A stretch of DNA of 64,000 bases from assembly GCF_023151555.2 (NCBI RefSeq), contig NZ_CP100425.1:1488001-1552000 (forward strand), written 5' to 3'. Under the pieces are notes generated by a model. It saw nothing but the letters and a program-made list of their open reading frames with translations, made no database searches and was not told the DNA's origin. This DNA comes from Photobacterium sp. CCB-ST2H9 (lineage in GTDB: Bacteria; Pseudomonadota; Gammaproteobacteria; Enterobacterales; Vibrionaceae). The translations under genes and the position numbers were made by a program. Each line of letters begins with the position of its first letter. The stretch's first letter is position 1. Shown in pieces: positions 9,122 through 18,186 of the stretch.

Positions 9122-9640
9122 ATGGAATTAGTTTTGCTCTCTTCTGATTTAGAAGCGGCATTTGCCGACTTCTATCACGACTTTGTGAATCACGATCCTG
9201 AAAATGCCGGTTTTTATCAGCAAGGGACAGAAAACTTCTCGGCTTATGTTCAGCAATTACGAGATGAGGAGAAAGGCATCAACCTGCCAAAAGGTTATGT
9301 CCCGTGCAGCCATTTCTGGCTGATTGAGAACGCAGTGATTCTGGGAGCAATCCGGGTGCGTCATCACATCGAGAATGATTTTCTGGCTCTGGAGGGCGGA
9401 CATATTGGTTTCGATGTTGCACCGTCTTATCGTGGCCGGGGTTATGGAAAAGAGATGTTGAAACTGGTGTTGCCCAAAGCCAGCGAATTGGGCATCCGGA
9501 ACGCACTGATCACTGCGGATGAAGATAATATTGCATCCCGGAAGGTGATCGAAAATAACGGGGGAATATTTGAAAATGTGGTGAAGGGAAAAGTGTTTCC
9601 CGAACCGATCGCCCGTTATTGGGTCACCTGTGACTGCTGA
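9122..9640 (+). CDS. GNAT family N-acetyltransferase
   Basis: A 172-residue GNAT with motif A GHIGFDVAPSYRGRGYGKEM (about residues 99-118; RGRGYG is the pyrophosphate loop) and a downstream ADEDNIASRKVIENNGG motif B. The opening 75 residues resemble predicted acetyltransferases that sometimes tailor small molecules or antibiotics. It is separate from the preceding GNAT by 63 bases and shares little sequence with it, so the two are not a recent tandem duplication. Confidence 0.85.
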   Translation: MELVLLSSDLEAAFADFYHDFVNHDPENAGFYQQGTENFSAYVQQLRDEEKGINLPKGYVPCSHFWLIENAVILGAIRVRHHIENDFLALEGGHIGFDVAPSYRGRGYGKEMLKLVLPKASELGIRNALITADEDNIASRKVIENNGGIFENVVKGKVFPEPIARYWVTCDC

Positions 9641-9851
9641 GTCGTTGCCTGCCATGAAAGCTTTCTGACGATACCTGGCTGGTTGTTCATTGGGTCTGAG
9701 AACAACAGCCGGATATTATTCTTCCGAGATGTGATCAACGTACCTTATTTTCCCTTGTCTGCCGGTTCCTTTCCCTGAAATCAGGGCTAGTTTTATCTGG
9801 AAATAGCTGCATCCGAACACTTCAACTGTTAAAGCGATAAGGAGAAATCGT

Positions 9852-10667
9852 ATGTCTTTTACAGTGATTAAAGGTGAATTTGTTCCGCAAGCTGGCAGAC
9901 CGGACGGGGATTCAATCCGTTTTCGGCCGGATGATCCGACTCCCTTGTTCCAACTCAAACGTCGGGGCAGACCACCCAGAATCAGTACCAGCACCGGGAC
10001 GATTCAGTTGCGGTTTGAGGGAATTGATACGATGGAATCAAAGGCGGCCACACCTTTTTCATCGAATGCGACAGTCAGCAATCTTGAATTATGTGGTGTG
10101 CCTGAAGGTGTCGGGACTGCACGAGGGTATATTTTAACCAATCAGATTGGCCCGAACGGACGCCCCATTGCGTTTGTGTATTTGGGGGATCCAGTTGAAC
10201 CCGACGGTTCTCAGGTGTATTTAAACGTTGATCGCATGAAAGAGAGTGTGAATTATCAACAGATTACCCGAGGCCATGCATATCCTTTATTTTACGATAC
10301 GCTGTTTGACGATTTGCGGATCGCGTTAGCACAGGCGGTCGTCGAAACCCGAGCGACTCGCCAGAATATCTGGGCTGATGATATGACCAATAAAGGGGCG
10401 GTTTACTCTGGTGAATCGTCGCTTTCAACGATGAAACCCATTTTCCCTAAACTCTGGCGACGGCTTGATAAATACAGCCGCGATCCGGATATTGCACACC
10501 CCAATCATTTGGCAGAATTTCGTGAGTATCTGGAGTCTCTGAGAGAAGAGCGCGTTTTTGTGGTATCTGAAGGTAAAATGACCGGTTTAGATAACGTGGT
10601 TGAAATCGAAGGGGACACCGTGAAATTAAAATATTTACCTGAAGATTTGATTGTGATGTCAGTTTGA
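9852..10667 (+). CDS. Staphylococcal-nuclease-like (SNase fold) protein
   Basis: A 271-residue protein whose first two thirds follow the thermonuclease OB-fold: GRPDGDSIRF (about 15-24), then IQLRFEGIDTMESK (about 50-64), which aligns the nuclease Arg, Asp and Glu active-site positions, and GTARGYILTN with a later active-site Arg. No signal peptide is visible, unlike secreted thermonucleases. The C-terminal 90 residues are not recognised. Family knowledge suggests a Ca2+-dependent phosphodiesterase; activity here is inference. AAGGAG precedes the ATG. Confidence 0.7.
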   Translation: MSFTVIKGEFVPQAGRPDGDSIRFRPDDPTPLFQLKRRGRPPRISTSTGTIQLRFEGIDTMESKAATPFSSNATVSNLELCGVPEGVGTARGYILTNQIGPNGRPIAFVYLGDPVEPDGSQVYLNVDRMKESVNYQQITRGHAYPLFYDTLFDDLRIALAQAVVETRATRQNIWADDMTNKGAVYSGESSLSTMKPIFPKLWRRLDKYSRDPDIAHPNHLAEFREYLESLREERVFVVSEGKMTGLDNVVEIEGDTVKLKYLPEDLIVMSV

Positions 10668-10697
10668 TGTGTAAAAGATGCAACCTACAACAATGAC

Positions 10698-10720
10698 ATG
10701 ACGAGCGTAAAGCTCGTCAT
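10698..10720. terminator. Convergent hairpin between nuclease and DapA-like genes
   Basis: ATGACGAGC (10698-10706) pairs perfectly with GCTCGTCAT (10712-10720) across a five-base loop, between two convergent genes. The + side continues CTTGTTTGG, so it is a modest bidirectional terminator. Confidence 0.65.
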
Positions 10721-10729
10721 CTTGTTTGG

Positions 10730-11611
10730 TTATCGGTTGAATTCCGCCAACAGGTTCCTTAAGACAAGTTGTTCTTCTGTTGTTGTGCCCTGAAGTGGTT
10801 TTCTTGGCATGCCGGCATTCATGCCTTGAATGACCAGTCCGGCTTTCACCACTTTCGGAATACCTGCGGTGACCATCAATCTTAAAAGCGGCAACTGCCG
10901 GTAGAAAAAGTCCTGTGCGGCTGCGAGCTCACCTGAAGAAACCAGCCGGAACAGAGTTTTGGGTCGTCTGCCCAGCAGATTAGGCGCAGCGGTACACCAT
11001 CCACTGGCTCCGGCACAGAGGGCTTCAAGCGCTAAAGGATTACTCCCGTTGTAAAAGGGTAACTCTCCAGAAGACAGTTCATAAAGCCGGTGCATTCTCT
11101 GAATATCGCCTGAACTTTCTTTCACCATGGAAACATTCGGAATCGTTCGGAACATCCTGACCAGTAGTTCAGGGGACATATCAATGCCACTGGTGGCCGG
11201 ATTGTTATAGACCATGATTGGGAGAGATGTCGCTGTGGCGATCGCCTGATAATAGTCAAAGATCTCTGTATCCGAGAGCTTCCAGTAGGAGACGGGAATG
11301 ACCATGATGGCATCTGCCCCCACGGATTCAGCAAACCGTGCTTTCAGGATGGCCTGGCTGGTGGTCAGCTCGCCAATACCAATCATCACCGGAACCCGTT
11401 GGTTCACCGTTTTCACTGTGTATTCAGCAACCTGCTTCCATTCATCCAGGCTGAGATAGGCGCTTTCGCCCGTGCTGCCCAGTGGCGCAATCGCATCGCA
11501 GTCTTGATCGATCAGGTTTTCCAGTGTTTGACCAAGCACATCAAATTGAATTTTTTCCCCGTCATGACTGAAGGGCGTAATTGGGTAAGCAATAATACCG
11601 GAAAGTTGCAT
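10730..11611 (-). CDS. DapA-like class I aldolase (DHDPS/NAL family)
   Basis: A 293-residue (beta/alpha)8 barrel lyase of the dihydrodipicolinate synthase/N-acetylneuraminate lyase family. The key residues are present: GSTGE (45-49), VYNNP with the catalytic Tyr135, and the Schiff-base Lys164 in MVKESSGD. The family cleaves or condenses pyruvate or related 2-keto acids with aldehydes. Because it is paired with a class II aldolase and a divergent MocR regulator, I infer a small catabolic operon rather than lysine synthesis. It follows the aldolase gene by 10 bases. Confidence 0.88.
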   Translation of the reverse strand: MQLSGIIAYPITPFSHDGEKIQFDVLGQTLENLIDQDCDAIAPLGSTGESAYLSLDEWKQVAEYTVKTVNQRVPVMIGIGELTTSQAILKARFAESVGADAIMVIPVSYWKLSDTEIFDYYQAIATATSLPIMVYNNPATSGIDMSPELLVRMFRTIPNVSMVKESSGDIQRMHRLYELSSGELPFYNGSNPLALEALCAGASGWCTAAPNLLGRRPKTLFRLVSSGELAAAQDFFYRQLPLLRLMVTAGIPKVVKAGLVIQGMNAGMPRKPLQGTTTEEQLVLRNLLAEFNR

Positions 11612-11621
11612 CGTATTTTCC

Positions 11622-12398
11622 TCAAAGACAATCAGGGTGATTTTTCAGTGCTTGTCGGACGTAGTAAGCAAAATTGACTTTATTTCGCTTATCCGTGGAG
11701 ACCCAGTCATGGGCTTCACGCGCCAGGGACTGTGGCAAGGGCTGAATTTGCCCGGCAGACATCGCGAGCAGCTGCAGCTGTGCAGCGCGCTCAATCAGAA
11801 TGGCCAGGTTGCAGGCTTCTTCAATGGTTTTACCGACAACCAGTTGTCCGTGGTGTGCCAGTAATACGGCGCGGTTTTTGCCCAGTGATTTGGAGATGAT
11901 GACGCCTTCTTCATTGCCGACAGGCACGCCCGGCCAGTTGCTGAGAAAAGCACAGTCTTCATACAAACCACAGGTATCCATCTGAGCAATGGTCAGGGGC
12001 ATCCGCAGCATCGATAGAGCCGCGACGTGTGTCGGATGTGTATGGATAATGCAGTTGACGTCCGGATGCTCTTTGTAAATCCAGGTATGAAATCGATTTG
12101 CCGGGTTGGCCATGCCTTCACCATCCAGCGGGATCAGGTCCTGATCAACCTCAAGCAGGTTCTCAGCTGTTATTTCATCAAATCCCAGTCCAAACCGCTG
12201 CGTAAGAAAAGTCTCGGAGGGTTCCCGGCGGCAGGTGATCTGTCCGGCCAGACCGGCGTCATGACCTTTATCAAACAGAATGCGGCATGTGAGTGCGAGC
12301 TTTTGCCGTTCAGTGAGGGCGGCATCTTCAATCAGGTCGGTCATACGTTCCTGTGCGGTTCGCATGAGTTCCTGCTTGGGAAGCGTAGCAGTTTTCAT
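11622..12398 (-). CDS. Class II aldolase/adducin family protein
   Basis: A 258-residue member of the class II (fuculose-phosphate-type) aldolase/adducin family. Metal-binding histidines are visible in IIHTHPTHVAAL (His119/121) and LLAHHGQLVVG (about 185). These enzymes retro-aldolise or decarboxylate phosphorylated or acidic sugars in the cytoplasm. The chosen ATG at 12398 has AAGGAG six bases upstream; a further upstream ATG at 12422 would add eight residues without a site. First gene of a two-gene operon with the DapA-like lyase, divergent from the MocR gene. Confidence 0.88.
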   Translation of the reverse strand: MKTATLPKQELMRTAQERMTDLIEDAALTERQKLALTCRILFDKGHDAGLAGQITCRREPSETFLTQRFGLGFDEITAENLLEVDQDLIPLDGEGMANPANRFHTWIYKEHPDVNCIIHTHPTHVAALSMLRMPLTIAQMDTCGLYEDCAFLSNWPGVPVGNEEGVIISKSLGKNRAVLLAHHGQLVVGKTIEEACNLAILIERAAQLQLLAMSAGQIQPLPQSLAREAHDWVSTDKRNKVNFAYYVRQALKNHPDCL

Positions 12399-12448
12399 TA
12401 TCGGCTCCTTTTGTTGCATCACGTCATTTGTCCCGGGATACTAACGGT

Positions 12449-12499
12449 CATCTGGACCAGAAATAACATCCAGATTTAAAATATGTAATGGTCCAGATG
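12449..12499. promoter_or_regulatory. Repeated TCCAGAT operator between aldolase and MocR genes
   Basis: Three copies of one word lie in the divergent promoter region: ATCTGGA at 12450-12456 (inverted), TCCAGAT at 12469-12475 and TCCAGAT at 12492-12498. The outer pair extends to CATCTGGACC/GGTCCAGATG, a perfect inverted repeat. The two direct copies are 23 bases apart, about two helical turns. This is the arrangement expected for a MocR-type dimer bridging direct repeats. The last copy lies 13 bases before the MocR start codon, suggesting autoregulation. Confidence 0.75.
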
Positions 12500-12512
12500 G
12501 AGGGGGGAATAC

Positions 12513-13970
12513 ATGCAAAGACCCTGGCAGATGAAATACTGGCTGGAAGAGAGCCAAGGACAGTCGTTCCACCGAAGGCTGACAAATCAGCTGGTGCGGG
12601 ACATTCAGGCAGGCAGATTACAACCCGATACCATGATGCCGGGATCACGGGCTCTGGCTGCGGAGCTGGGGGTAAACCGGAAAACCGTTCAGCTTGTTTA
12701 TGAAGAGCTGGAATCGCAAGGTTGGCTGGTGACAAAACCAAGGCGCGGCACATTTGTCGCCTGTGTATTACCAGAGCAGGATTTATCGGCAGAAAATCTG
12801 GCATTGGTGAACGGCGTAACGCAACCCCGGTTGCCATCAGCGCTGATGCGCTCGATGTCTGAGGTAGCCATGACAGCTGAATATGGAGTACCGGTTGCGA
12901 ACGACGGGATACCGGATGACCGGCTAATCCCTTATGAAGTGTTATCGCGGGCTTACCGGCGAGCAATTATTCATGCGAGCCGGCTGGCAAAGCTGGGGTA
13001 CGGTGATCCTCGCGGAACCACTGAGCTGCGCAGTGCCGTGCGGAACATGCTGACGATGGACAGATACATGAAGGTTTCAATGGCCCAGGTCTGCATTGTC
13101 CGTGGCAGCCAGATGGGCATTTATCTCTCCTCAAGGCTCTTGAATCCTGAAAATGGTGTCATGGTTTTTGAGGAGAGGTGCTACCCGCCGGCAATGGCTG
13201 CTTTTGAATCGAATGGATTTCAGATCGTCCGTTGCAAACTGGATAAACATGGTCTGGATACAACAGCGCTGAAGCGGATACTTGAGCACCATCAAGTCGC
13301 GGGTGTTTTTACCACGCCCCATCATCAGTATCCGACAACAGTGACGATGTCGATGGAGCGGCGGTTGATGCTGTTAAAATTGTCTAAAATTCATCACTTC
13401 GCTGTGATTGAAGATGACTATGACCATGAGTTTCATTTTGAATCCGGACCGATTCCTCCGCTTGCCAGCTTACCCGGTTCAGAGAATGTGATTCACATTG
13501 GTTCGATGTCAAAAGTGTTCGCCCCCGGCCTTCGGTTGGGCTATCTGGTCGCGGATGAAAGGTGGATTGACAGAGCCGCTCAGGAAGTGATGCTGATAGA
13601 CCGGCAGGGAAATACACTGACAGAATTGGCGGTCTCCGATCTGATGGAAGCGGGCGAGGTGAAAAAGCATATCCGGAAAGTCCGGAAATGTTATGAAAGC
13701 AGGCGGAACTTTGCAGCCCGGATGTTTCAGCAGGTGTTTGGCGATCAAGTCCGTTTTGATTTACCGGCGGGCGGAATGGCTTTATGGATAGATATTTCAA
13801 AACTGACTGCTGATCAATCGTTCAATATTTCAGAGCTGAAACAATATCAATTCGAACGATGTGATGCGGGTGAAAAAAGCGAACTGAGTCATATTCGTTT
13901 TGGCTTTGGTGCATTAAATGAAGATGAAATCCGGGAATCTGTCAATCAATTGGCTTCAGTGCTAAGGTGA
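12513..13970 (+). CDS. MocR family regulator (GntR HTH + aminotransferase domain)
   Basis: A 485-residue fusion of an N-terminal winged helix of the GntR class (LRR-like PGSRALAAELGVNRKTVQLVYEEL, split across about 43-66) and a C-terminal fold-type I aminotransferase domain. The PLP-binding Lys334 is in GSMSKVFAPG and the cofactor Asp in IEDDYDHEF (about 299-307). Known relatives (PdxR, GabR, TauR, EhuR) sense PLP or amino compounds. Divergent position and shared operator suggest it controls the class II aldolase/DapA-like operon; its inducer is unknown. Confidence 0.9.
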   Translation: MQRPWQMKYWLEESQGQSFHRRLTNQLVRDIQAGRLQPDTMMPGSRALAAELGVNRKTVQLVYEELESQGWLVTKPRRGTFVACVLPEQDLSAENLALVNGVTQPRLPSALMRSMSEVAMTAEYGVPVANDGIPDDRLIPYEVLSRAYRRAIIHASRLAKLGYGDPRGTTELRSAVRNMLTMDRYMKVSMAQVCIVRGSQMGIYLSSRLLNPENGVMVFEERCYPPAMAAFESNGFQIVRCKLDKHGLDTTALKRILEHHQVAGVFTTPHHQYPTTVTMSMERRLMLLKLSKIHHFAVIEDDYDHEFHFESGPIPPLASLPGSENVIHIGSMSKVFAPGLRLGYLVADERWIDRAAQEVMLIDRQGNTLTELAVSDLMEAGEVKKHIRKVRKCYESRRNFAARMFQQVFGDQVRFDLPAGGMALWIDISKLTADQSFNISELKQYQFERCDAGEKSELSHIRFGFGALNEDEIRESVNQLASVLR

Positions 13971-14039
13971 GACTGATTTTTAAAGGTGACGGCTCCGAGT
14001 GATCTCAAGTTGTGAATCAAAATTTTCAGGGAAAGAATC

Positions 14040-14357
14040 ATGATTTTTCGCAATCTGAAAGGCGCGGTTATACCGGGCCTGTTTCTGATGATATTGACTG
14101 GATGTGCGCATACGGCTGGGGCTGATGCTTTATTATCAAACTATCAGGGTCATTATATGTGGGTTGATGAACCGGGGAATCAAGCAAACCCGCTGGCAGT
14201 GAAAGCGGCAAAGCAGGTTTGCGGTTATGAAGCCTATACGAATAAAAAGTACAGCTATCAAAAGTATCAGATGTTTCTTTGTATGGAAAAGTTGGGCGTC
14301 TATCAGATGCTAGTCCCCAAACTGCCTGACTATGAATCACTTGCAGGAGATATGTGA
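14040..14357 (+). CDS. Small predicted lipoprotein
   Basis: A 105-residue protein with a hydrophobic leader ending in LTGC (Cys22), so probably lipidated. The mature part contains YQGHYMWVDEPG and a Cys/Tyr-rich VCGYEAYTNKKYSYQKYQMF stretch with Cys60 and Cys80 that may pair. I do not recognise a family. GGGAAAG precedes the ATG. The stop is directly followed by a degraded reading frame. Confidence 0.6.
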   Translation: MIFRNLKGAVIPGLFLMILTGCAHTAGADALLSNYQGHYMWVDEPGNQANPLAVKAAKQVCGYEAYTNKKYSYQKYQMFLCMEKLGVYQMLVPKLPDYESLAGDM

Positions 14358-14598
14358 ATGGAAACCAGTCGAGCGATTGTGACAGAGAGGCTCGTCTGAA
14401 CACCGGCTTCTGCGGATGATATTGCGAACGATGTACCGGAGTGGCTTCACCAATGGCCGTTATAGATATATTGGTTATTACAATGGTCAGGACAGTGAAC
14501 ACTATTTGCAGGAAAAAGTGAATGAACGCTGGAAGACGGTTTACGGGAATCAAGAGCATGAATATCTGACAATGTGGTGGGCGAAGGAATTTACCTAG
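14358..14598 (+). pseudogene. Possible degraded acetyltransferase-type gene
   Basis: An ATG at 14358 opens METSRAIVTERLV and meets TGA after 13 codons; the same frame then continues TPASADDIANDVPEWLHQWP before another stop. ET-R-TERLxLTP is the normal start of many GNAT genes, so the first stop looks like a nonsense change. A second frame runs on to 14598 (YRYIGYYNGQD, then EHEYLTMWW). I read this as remains of a gene, but cannot confirm the family for the second half. Confidence 0.35.
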
Positions 14599-14805
14599 CT
14601 GAGTAATCAGCAGTTTATTTTCAAAAAGCCTGCAGAATCCGACCCGAAGATGAGTGCTTATTATCTGGCTACTTTTAAATGGGTTGTTGGCGTCTGACGT
14701 TTCTCCGGTGATTCGTGTGTACGATTGAATGGAGCCGGATGAACAAGGGCAGACAATGAAATGTGTTTCAACATTAGTTCATGCCGTATAACACAAGGAA
14801 AAGGA

Positions 14806-15300
14806 ATGATTCGAATTGAGCAATATACCGACGACCGTCAAGAGGAAACCGGTGCACTCACAGTAAAACCGGACCAGGCTGAATTTAACATTGGCAGAAT
14901 GCCAGAAATCCTGGCGAATTTACGATCTCATGAGCACGCTTGTTTAATTACAGTGAATCGTCAGGTCGCTGGATTTTTTATTCTGGATACAGACTATGCC
15001 GAGACGTATCGTTTTTGTCCCGAAGGCGCATTGGGTGTGAGATCGTTACTGATCGATCAAACATTTCAGGGGCAAGGCATTGCCAGTCAGGGGATAAGCG
15101 CATTGCCAGCGTATGTCAGCATTCATTATCCGGACGTGCAGGCACTGTATTTAACCGTGAATTGCCGCAATATGCCTGCTTATCCGTGTTATTTGAAGGC
15201 AGGATTTCGTGATACAGGTGAGTTGTATCATGGCGGGCCTGCTGGTCCGCAACATATTTTCTGTCTGCATCTTTCTGGCGAGAATGAGATGGCCTGCTAG
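14806..15300 (+). CDS. GNAT family N-acetyltransferase
   Basis: A 164-residue GNAT. Motif A is seen as GALGVRSLLIDQTFQGQGIA (about residues 74-93), with QGQGIA as the CoA loop, and the NCRNMPAYPCYLKAGF motif B follows. Start chosen at ATG 14806, after AAGGAAAAGG; an in-frame ATG at 14761 would add 15 residues that do not look like GNAT sequence. The substrate is unknown. It lies downstream of the degraded frame and upstream of a VOC gene on the same strand. Confidence 0.82.
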   Translation: MIRIEQYTDDRQEETGALTVKPDQAEFNIGRMPEILANLRSHEHACLITVNRQVAGFFILDTDYAETYRFCPEGALGVRSLLIDQTFQGQGIASQGISALPAYVSIHYPDVQALYLTVNCRNMPAYPCYLKAGFRDTGELYHGGPAGPQHIFCLHLSGENEMAC

Positions 15301-15348
15301 CCTTAGTGGGTTCGTACCTATTTTGTTCATTCAAAAGGGAAATCTCAC

Positions 15349-15759
15349 ATGACCCGAAAGATTTTTATCAATTTGCCCGTCAGAAATCTGGATGCTTCAA
15401 CACGTTTCTATCAGGCGCTGGGTTTTTCTGTGAATTCGCAATTCACGGACAGCACGGCGGTTTGTATGGTGTGGAGCGAAGCAATACATGTCATGCTGCT
15501 GACACATGACAAGTGGCGCACATTTACCGACAGGCCAATTCCGCCGGCGAATGCCAGTGAAGTGATGCTGGCGTTATCCTGTGAGAATCGCCAGCAAGTA
15601 GATGCCATGAATGAGGCTGCCTCAAGACTTGGCGGAACGGCAGATATTCATCCGTTGAGAGAGCTTGGTTTTATGTATAACCGTAATCTGGCTGATCCGG
15701 ACGGGCATGTCTGGGAAGCGGTGTGGATGGACATGGCGGCCTTACCGTCAAAAGAGTGA
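15349..15759 (+). CDS. VOC family (glyoxalase-like) protein
   Basis: A 136-residue vicinal-oxygen-chelate fold protein. FINLPVRNLDASTRFYQALG at the N-terminus and NLADPDGHVWEAVWMD near the C-terminus are the characteristic beta-alpha-beta repeats and the PDGHxWE metal-site motif. It resembles the PhnB/bleomycin-resistance-like glyoxalase subgroup (YaeR/lactoylglutathione-lyase annotated). Function not predictable; antibiotic binding or dioxygenase roles are possible alternatives. AAAGGG precedes the ATG. Confidence 0.85.
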   Translation: MTRKIFINLPVRNLDASTRFYQALGFSVNSQFTDSTAVCMVWSEAIHVMLLTHDKWRTFTDRPIPPANASEVMLALSCENRQQVDAMNEAASRLGGTADIHPLRELGFMYNRNLADPDGHVWEAVWMDMAALPSKE

Positions 15760-15790
15760 AGAATTCATCTCAGCATAATGGAGTTTTGCG

Positions 15791-16471
15791 ATGGAAAATG
15801 TATTGATTACCGGCGCATCGCGCGGCATTGGTCTTGAACTGACAAAACAGTTTCTTGCACGGGGAGATAAAGTGATCGCCACATACCGTGGTCAGCCTGG
15901 CAAGGGGCTGGATGATCTGGCGATATCATCCAATTTATATTTGCATCCTTTAGAAGTCACCGATGAAAAAGCAGTGAATGCGTTTGCAGCGTCGATTGCT
16001 GATCATGTCGATATCTTAATCAACAATGCCGGTGTGATCGGACCGGAAGCACAAAGCCTGGAAACTTTGACGGAGAAAGGCTGGCTGGAGACGTTTGCCG
16101 TGAATACCATCGCACCGTTCATTGTCAGCCGGGCATTTCTGCCTAATCTGAGACGTTCGGATCGGCCCAGAATTGTGACTGTCTCCAGTATGATGGGCTC
16201 ACTCAATGGCGAAGGAACGGGTATGTATGCATACCGAAGTTCCAAAGCTGCCGTGAACAAAGTGATGCAAGTACTGGCAATTGACTTGCGTGATGATGGC
16301 ATCACGGTTTGTCCGATTCATCCGGGCTGGGTGAAAACCGATATGGGCGGCGAGGGAGCTGAAATCACTGTGCAGGAAAGTGTCTCGGGGATCGTGAAGC
16401 TGGTGGACAGACTGTCGCCAGAGATGAGTGGTCAATTTTATACCTGGGAAGGGAAAGTGCATGCCTGGTGA
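15791..16471 (+). CDS. SDR family oxidoreductase (CsgA-like)
   Basis: A 226-residue short-chain dehydrogenase/reductase. The Rossmann motif TGASRGIGLE (about 6-15), NNAG (about 78-81) and active-site YRSSKAAVN (about 138-146, catalytic Tyr and Lys) are present. The short length and lack of a long substrate loop resemble the CsgA/sniffer-type subgroup of C-factor-like SDRs. Cofactor is NAD(P)H by family; substrate unknown. It follows the VOC gene by 31 bases and may be cotranscribed with it and the MFS gene. Confidence 0.87.
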   Translation: MENVLITGASRGIGLELTKQFLARGDKVIATYRGQPGKGLDDLAISSNLYLHPLEVTDEKAVNAFAASIADHVDILINNAGVIGPEAQSLETLTEKGWLETFAVNTIAPFIVSRAFLPNLRRSDRPRIVTVSSMMGSLNGEGTGMYAYRSSKAAVNKVMQVLAIDLRDDGITVCPIHPGWVKTDMGGEGAEITVQESVSGIVKLVDRLSPEMSGQFYTWEGKVHAW

Positions 16472-16528
16472 GAGGAATCACTAAGCAAGTAATGAAGAAG
16501 GATTTGGGCTTCAACACATGGATGTGGA

Positions 16529-17782
16529 ATGAACAAACAAAAATTAATGATCCTTTTTGCCAGTCAGCAGAGTTTTCACTCGTTGATCGTCGGGATCATG
16601 CTCCCCGTTCTGGTACTGCTGTTTCAGTCCCGGGGGCTCAATCTTCAGGATGTCGGTCTCGTGATGGCGGTTTGGGTTGGCAGTACCGCCATGCTGGAAA
16701 TTCCATTAGGTGGTGTTGCTGACCGGTATGGCCGAAAATCTACATATTTGTGGTCACTGGTCGTGAACCTGGCAGGCGTGGTTGCACTCTATTTTGCTTC
16801 CGGACTCGGCCTGATTTTACTTGCGGCCTGTTTACTCGGGAGCGCACGTGCAATTTATTCCGGAACGTTAGACGCATGGTTTTACGATTCCTTTCAGCGG
16901 GCTGATGGACATCTGACCTATCATCAGGCGCTCTCAGTGGTGAATATTTGTGTGACGGTCGGGCTTGCGGCGGGTGCTTTTCTTGGCGGATGGTTACCGG
17001 ATGCGATTCAGTCTGAGCCTTTTGATTTTACCGGTCAGTTCAATATCAACTTGCTGGTTGTGGGTGGCGCGACGCTCTGTCTGTTCCTGTTTACGGTCTT
17101 GTTGATTCAGGAAGATGTCTGCAGAAGCTCTATGACAGGGTCAGATGCAAAGAAGCAACCTGGCTATAGGGGACAAATGAAAAAAGCGCTGCGCGCTTCG
17201 ATGACCCAAGATGTACTGAAGCCACTGATGCAGACAATGCTGATTTTTGGTGTGGTCCTCAGCAGTCTTGAGAACTTCTGGCAGCCTTTTTTAGCCTCAA
17301 TTATTCAAGGCAGCGACTATGGCACGTCTTTCTTCGGCGTTGTGTCGGCACTTTATTTTCTGATGGCGGCAGCAGCCTCTTTATTTTCCGTGAAGTTCTT
17401 GAGGGCTTTTGCCGGGTCGCACCGAATGTTATTGCTTGCCACCAGAATCATTGCCGGTGGGGTGCTGCTCGTACTGGCGATGACGAAAACACTTGAAGCG
17501 TTTGCTGTCAGCTATCTGGTCTTTTTCTTCTTTTTCACCATGGGGATTAACTCAGAGCGTGTTCTGCTCAATGAAAACACTGAGGATGAAAACCGCTCCA
17601 CCATGATTTCAATCAGCTCTTTTACCATGATGCTGGGCGGGATGGCGTCTTCCTTGCTGTTTGGGTATATCTCTGAAGTGTATGGTATCAGTATGAACTG
17701 GATGATTTGTGGTGGCCTGTTAATCCTGAGTTCTCTGTTGTATTTGCGTATTCCGTCAGAAGGTCCTGCCGTGGAAGCCTGA
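16529..17782 (+). CDS. MFS transporter
   Basis: A 417-residue integral membrane protein with about 12 hydrophobic segments. The MFS loop 2-3 motif appears as PLGGVADRYGRKSTYLWSL (about 60-78). A Lys/Arg-rich cytoplasmic loop around residues 195-230 separates the two halves. It belongs to the broad group of proton-driven effluxers; the substrate cannot be read. It stands in line after SDR and VOC genes, a combination often seen in small detoxification clusters, which is only suggestive. Confidence 0.85.
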   Translation: MNKQKLMILFASQQSFHSLIVGIMLPVLVLLFQSRGLNLQDVGLVMAVWVGSTAMLEIPLGGVADRYGRKSTYLWSLVVNLAGVVALYFASGLGLILLAACLLGSARAIYSGTLDAWFYDSFQRADGHLTYHQALSVVNICVTVGLAAGAFLGGWLPDAIQSEPFDFTGQFNINLLVVGGATLCLFLFTVLLIQEDVCRSSMTGSDAKKQPGYRGQMKKALRASMTQDVLKPLMQTMLIFGVVLSSLENFWQPFLASIIQGSDYGTSFFGVVSALYFLMAAAASLFSVKFLRAFAGSHRMLLLATRIIAGGVLLVLAMTKTLEAFAVSYLVFFFFFTMGINSERVLLNENTEDENRSTMISISSFTMMLGGMASSLLFGYISEVYGISMNWMICGGLLILSSLLYLRIPSEGPAVEA

Positions 17783-17853
17783 TTGATGTCTGCTTGCCAG
17801 AGTACGCTGTTGACAGGCATCATGAGTCAAAATTTTTTGAAGGATGGGTGTTC

Positions 17854-18186
17854 ATGGTTATCTGGCCAGCTGTACTGAAATATGACGGTGACCCGGAGCT
17901 GGTTTATCTGGCTGACCAAGCGGTATGGGAATCGGATGCCGATTTGCACTGCTTTGGATTCCAGGCGGGTGATGTGCTGATTGACTCAGACGGTCAGGTT
18001 TTTTGTCTGGAAAGTCAGGCCAGAGAAAGCATCTGGCATTTATCTGCAGAACGTCAAATGCCCCTGGCGGAAATGATTACGATGATTCAGTCTCATCAGT
18101 CCTGCCAGGGCGCATGCTGTGCCGCGAAGGTTTCCTTTCCCACTTTTTCTGAGGCCATTGCAGCCTTGGCTGACAGTGCGCAGTAG
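17854..18186 (+). CDS. DUF4144 family protein
   Basis: A 110-residue protein beginning MVIWPAVLKYDGDPELVYL, the hallmark of DUF4144, a small family mostly found in Vibrionaceae and relatives. Function unknown. I start at ATG 17854, preceded by GGATGG; the frame is open further upstream into the MFS gene but that part is only overlap. The rest is acidic, with a Cys pair near SCQGACCAAKV. Supports the Vibrionaceae assignment. Confidence 0.8.
   Translation: MVIWPAVLKYDGDPELVYLADQAVWESDADLHCFGFQAGDVLIDSDGQVFCLESQARESIWHLSAERQMPLAEMITMIQSHQSCQGACCAAKVSFPTFSEAIAALADSAQ

Noticed and set aside
9257..9655. A 132-codon frame opposite the third GNAT gene
   Set aside because: It lies fully in the shadow of a well-supported acetyltransferase gene and has no recognisable domain.
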